Shown here in pieces: positions 4,610 through 5,812 of a DNA stretch of 5,812 bases (the first letter of the stretch is position 1; every line of letters starts with the position of its first letter). Source of the stretch: DAIODI01 sp036746875 (GTDB taxonomy: Bacteria > Pseudomonadota > Alphaproteobacteria > Rhizobiales > Aestuariivirgaceae); the NCBI GenBank assembly GCA_036746875.1, contig DAIODI010000182.1:1-5812 (forward strand), written 5' to 3'. The notes beneath the pieces are model-generated. The model had not been told where the DNA came from, made no database searches, and worked only from the letters and a program-made list of their open reading frames with translations. A program made the translations under genes and the position numbers.

Positions 4610-5812
4610 TTACCGGTCCTTCCGCTTCCCCGGCTCAGGGGCCGGGGGGAAGCGCGAGAGCTGGTCGCGGGCGGTCACGTCCATGTGGTTCCGCGTGTAC
4701 TGCTCGGAAGCGTCCCTGAGCGGCTGAAAATCCCACGGGAAGCGCGCGCCGCGCTTCAGCGCCTCGAACAGCACAAGCCGCGTCCGCTGGCTCTGCGTCA
4801 CCTGATCGCGCAGCTCGTCGAGGCTCCAGCGGCGGGCGGCCTCGGCGATGAACCGCCGGTGCACGTCCTCGAAGGCCCCGCGCCCGGCGAGGTTCTCGCG
4901 CTCCTGCGGGTCGGCGGCGATGTCGAACAGCTGGTCGGGGTCGCCCGGGCAGGCGATGAACTTCCACCGGCCGCGGCGGATCATCACCATCGGCTCCACC
5001 ACGCCCTCGGCCAGGTATTCGCCGTAGACCGGCGCGGTGGGCTCCGGCGCCGAACCGTCGAGCTCGCCCAGAAGGCTGCGCCCGTCCGAAGGGCGGGCCA
5101 TCTCGTCGGCAAGCCCGGGGCGGGCGAGGTCGCACAGGGTGGGCGCGATGTCGGCGAGCGAGGCCGGCGTCGTCACGCGGGCGGCGGGGAACCGCGACGG
5201 CAGGTTCACGATCAGCGGTACGGCGGCGGCGGGTTCAAGGAACGACATCTTGTACCACAGGCCCCGTTCGCCCAGGAAATCGCCGTGGTCGGAGGTGAGG
5301 ATCACCGCCGTCGTTTCCCTCAGCCCGCAGGTGTCGAGCGCGGCGAGAAGCTCGCCCACCTTCTCGTCCACATAGGAGATGCTGGCGTAGTAGCCGTGGC
5401 GGGCAAGGCGGATGTCGCGCTCCGTCACCTCGTAGTCGTCCATGGCCGACATGGCGTGGAGGCGGCGGCTGTGCGGGTCGAGATCGTCGCGGGCGATGGC
5501 GGCGGTCTGCGGCAGGTCGATGTCGTCGTCGCGGTAGAGGTTCCAGAACTTCGCCCGCTGCGCGTAAGGGTCGTGCGGGTGGGTGAACGACACGACGAGG
5601 CAGAACGGCGCGCCTCGTTCGTAGCGGGCGAAATCGAAGATGCGCCGGGTGGCGAGGAACGCCACCGCGTCGTCGTATTCGAGCTGGTTGGTCATCGCGG
5701 CGACGCCGGCCTGCTTCACCGAGGTCATGTTGTGGTACCAGCGGTCGATGCGCTCCTGCCGCAGCCGCCAGTCGGGCGTCCAGCCGAAGTCGGCGGGGTA
5801 GATGTCGGTGGT
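4610..5812 (-). CDS. betC: Choline-sulfatase, C-terminal 400 residues (N-terminus outside window)
   Basis: Choline-sulfatase hydrolyses choline-O-sulfate to choline and sulfate, supplying choline for glycine betaine synthesis or as a carbon and sulfur source. The frame is open to the right edge, beginning TTDIYPADFGWTPDW, so the first hundred or so residues are missing, including the N-terminal Cys/Ser motif that is converted to formylglycine. Visible sulfatase landmarks are the HPHD motif (5570-5581), the metal-site segment TSDHGDFLGERGLWYK (DH at 5285-5290) and a long alpha/beta core. The C-terminal tail (VTQSQRTRLVLFEALKRG, WDFQPLRDASEQYTRNHMD) is the choline-sulfatase-specific extension that separates it from other arylsulfatases. 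The TAA stop is at 4610-4612. It runs towards the tracrRNA gene and is functionally unrelated to CRISPR, so it probably marks the chromosomal flank. No bet regulator or transporter gene is visible. Its GC content appears higher than that of the cas genes. Confidence 0.93.
   Translation of the reverse strand, partial: TTDIYPADFGWTPDWRLRQERIDRWYHNMTSVKQAGVAAMTNQLEYDDAVAFLATRRIFDFARYERGAPFCLVVSFTHPHDPYAQRAKFWNLYRDDDIDLPQTAAIARDDLDPHSRRLHAMSAMDDYEVTERDIRLARHGYYASISYVDEKVGELLAALDTCGLRETTAVILTSDHGDFLGERGLWYKMSFLEPAAAVPLIVNLPSRFPAARVTTPASLADIAPTLCDLARPGLADEMARPSDGRSLLGELDGSAPEPTAPVYGEYLAEGVVEPMVMIRRGRWKFIACPGDPDQLFDIAADPQERENLAGRGAFEDVHRRFIAEAARRWSLDELRDQVTQSQRTRLVLFEALKRGARFPWDFQPLRDASEQYTRNHMDVTARDQLSRFPPAPEPGKRKDR

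Overview
The window holds a compact type II-C CRISPR-Cas locus next to the 3' two-thirds of a choline-sulfatase gene. High GC content, the alphaproteobacterial style of Cas9, Cas1 and Cas2, and the neighbouring betC-type gene suggest an alphaproteobacterium. The genus cannot be fixed from the sequence.

Layout from left to right. Positions 1-69 are the end of a CRISPR array that continues off the left edge: three bases of one repeat, a 30-nt spacer and one complete 36-nt repeat, in + orientation. Positions 70-93 show nothing recognisable. A perfect 16-bp hairpin (94-133) separates the array from the operon and overlaps the cas2 stop codon. The operon then runs on the - strand in the order cas9 (4428-1330), cas1 (1354-470), cas2 (455-126). 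The first two genes overlap and the last two are 14 bases apart. There is no csn2 or cas4, which is the defining minimal II-C gene set. The 181-base gap upstream of cas9 (4429-4609) carries a candidate cas9 promoter on the - strand and a tracrRNA gene on the + strand. A 26-nt stretch there (4497-4522) is the reverse complement of the CRISPR repeat with one mismatch and is followed by hairpins. From 4610 to the right edge lies a - strand choline-sulfatase missing its N-terminus.

How the parts work together. Array and tracrRNA are both read from the + strand, at opposite ends of a - strand cas operon. The repeat part of the pre-crRNA pairs with the anti-repeat of the tracrRNA, the duplex is expected to be processed, and the pair guides Cas9 to DNA. 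Cas1 and Cas2 insert new spacers. All nuclease residues expected for RuvC and HNH of Cas9, and the Cas1 catalytic triad, are present, so the system looks intact. The most unusual points are an AT-richer island confined to the PAM-interacting part of cas9, a tracrRNA tail with two mutually exclusive folds, the strong hairpin where array and cas operon converge, and an extended -10-like end to the repeat. The system type itself is known; the novelty, if any, lies in its Cas9 PAM specificity and guide-RNA architecture.
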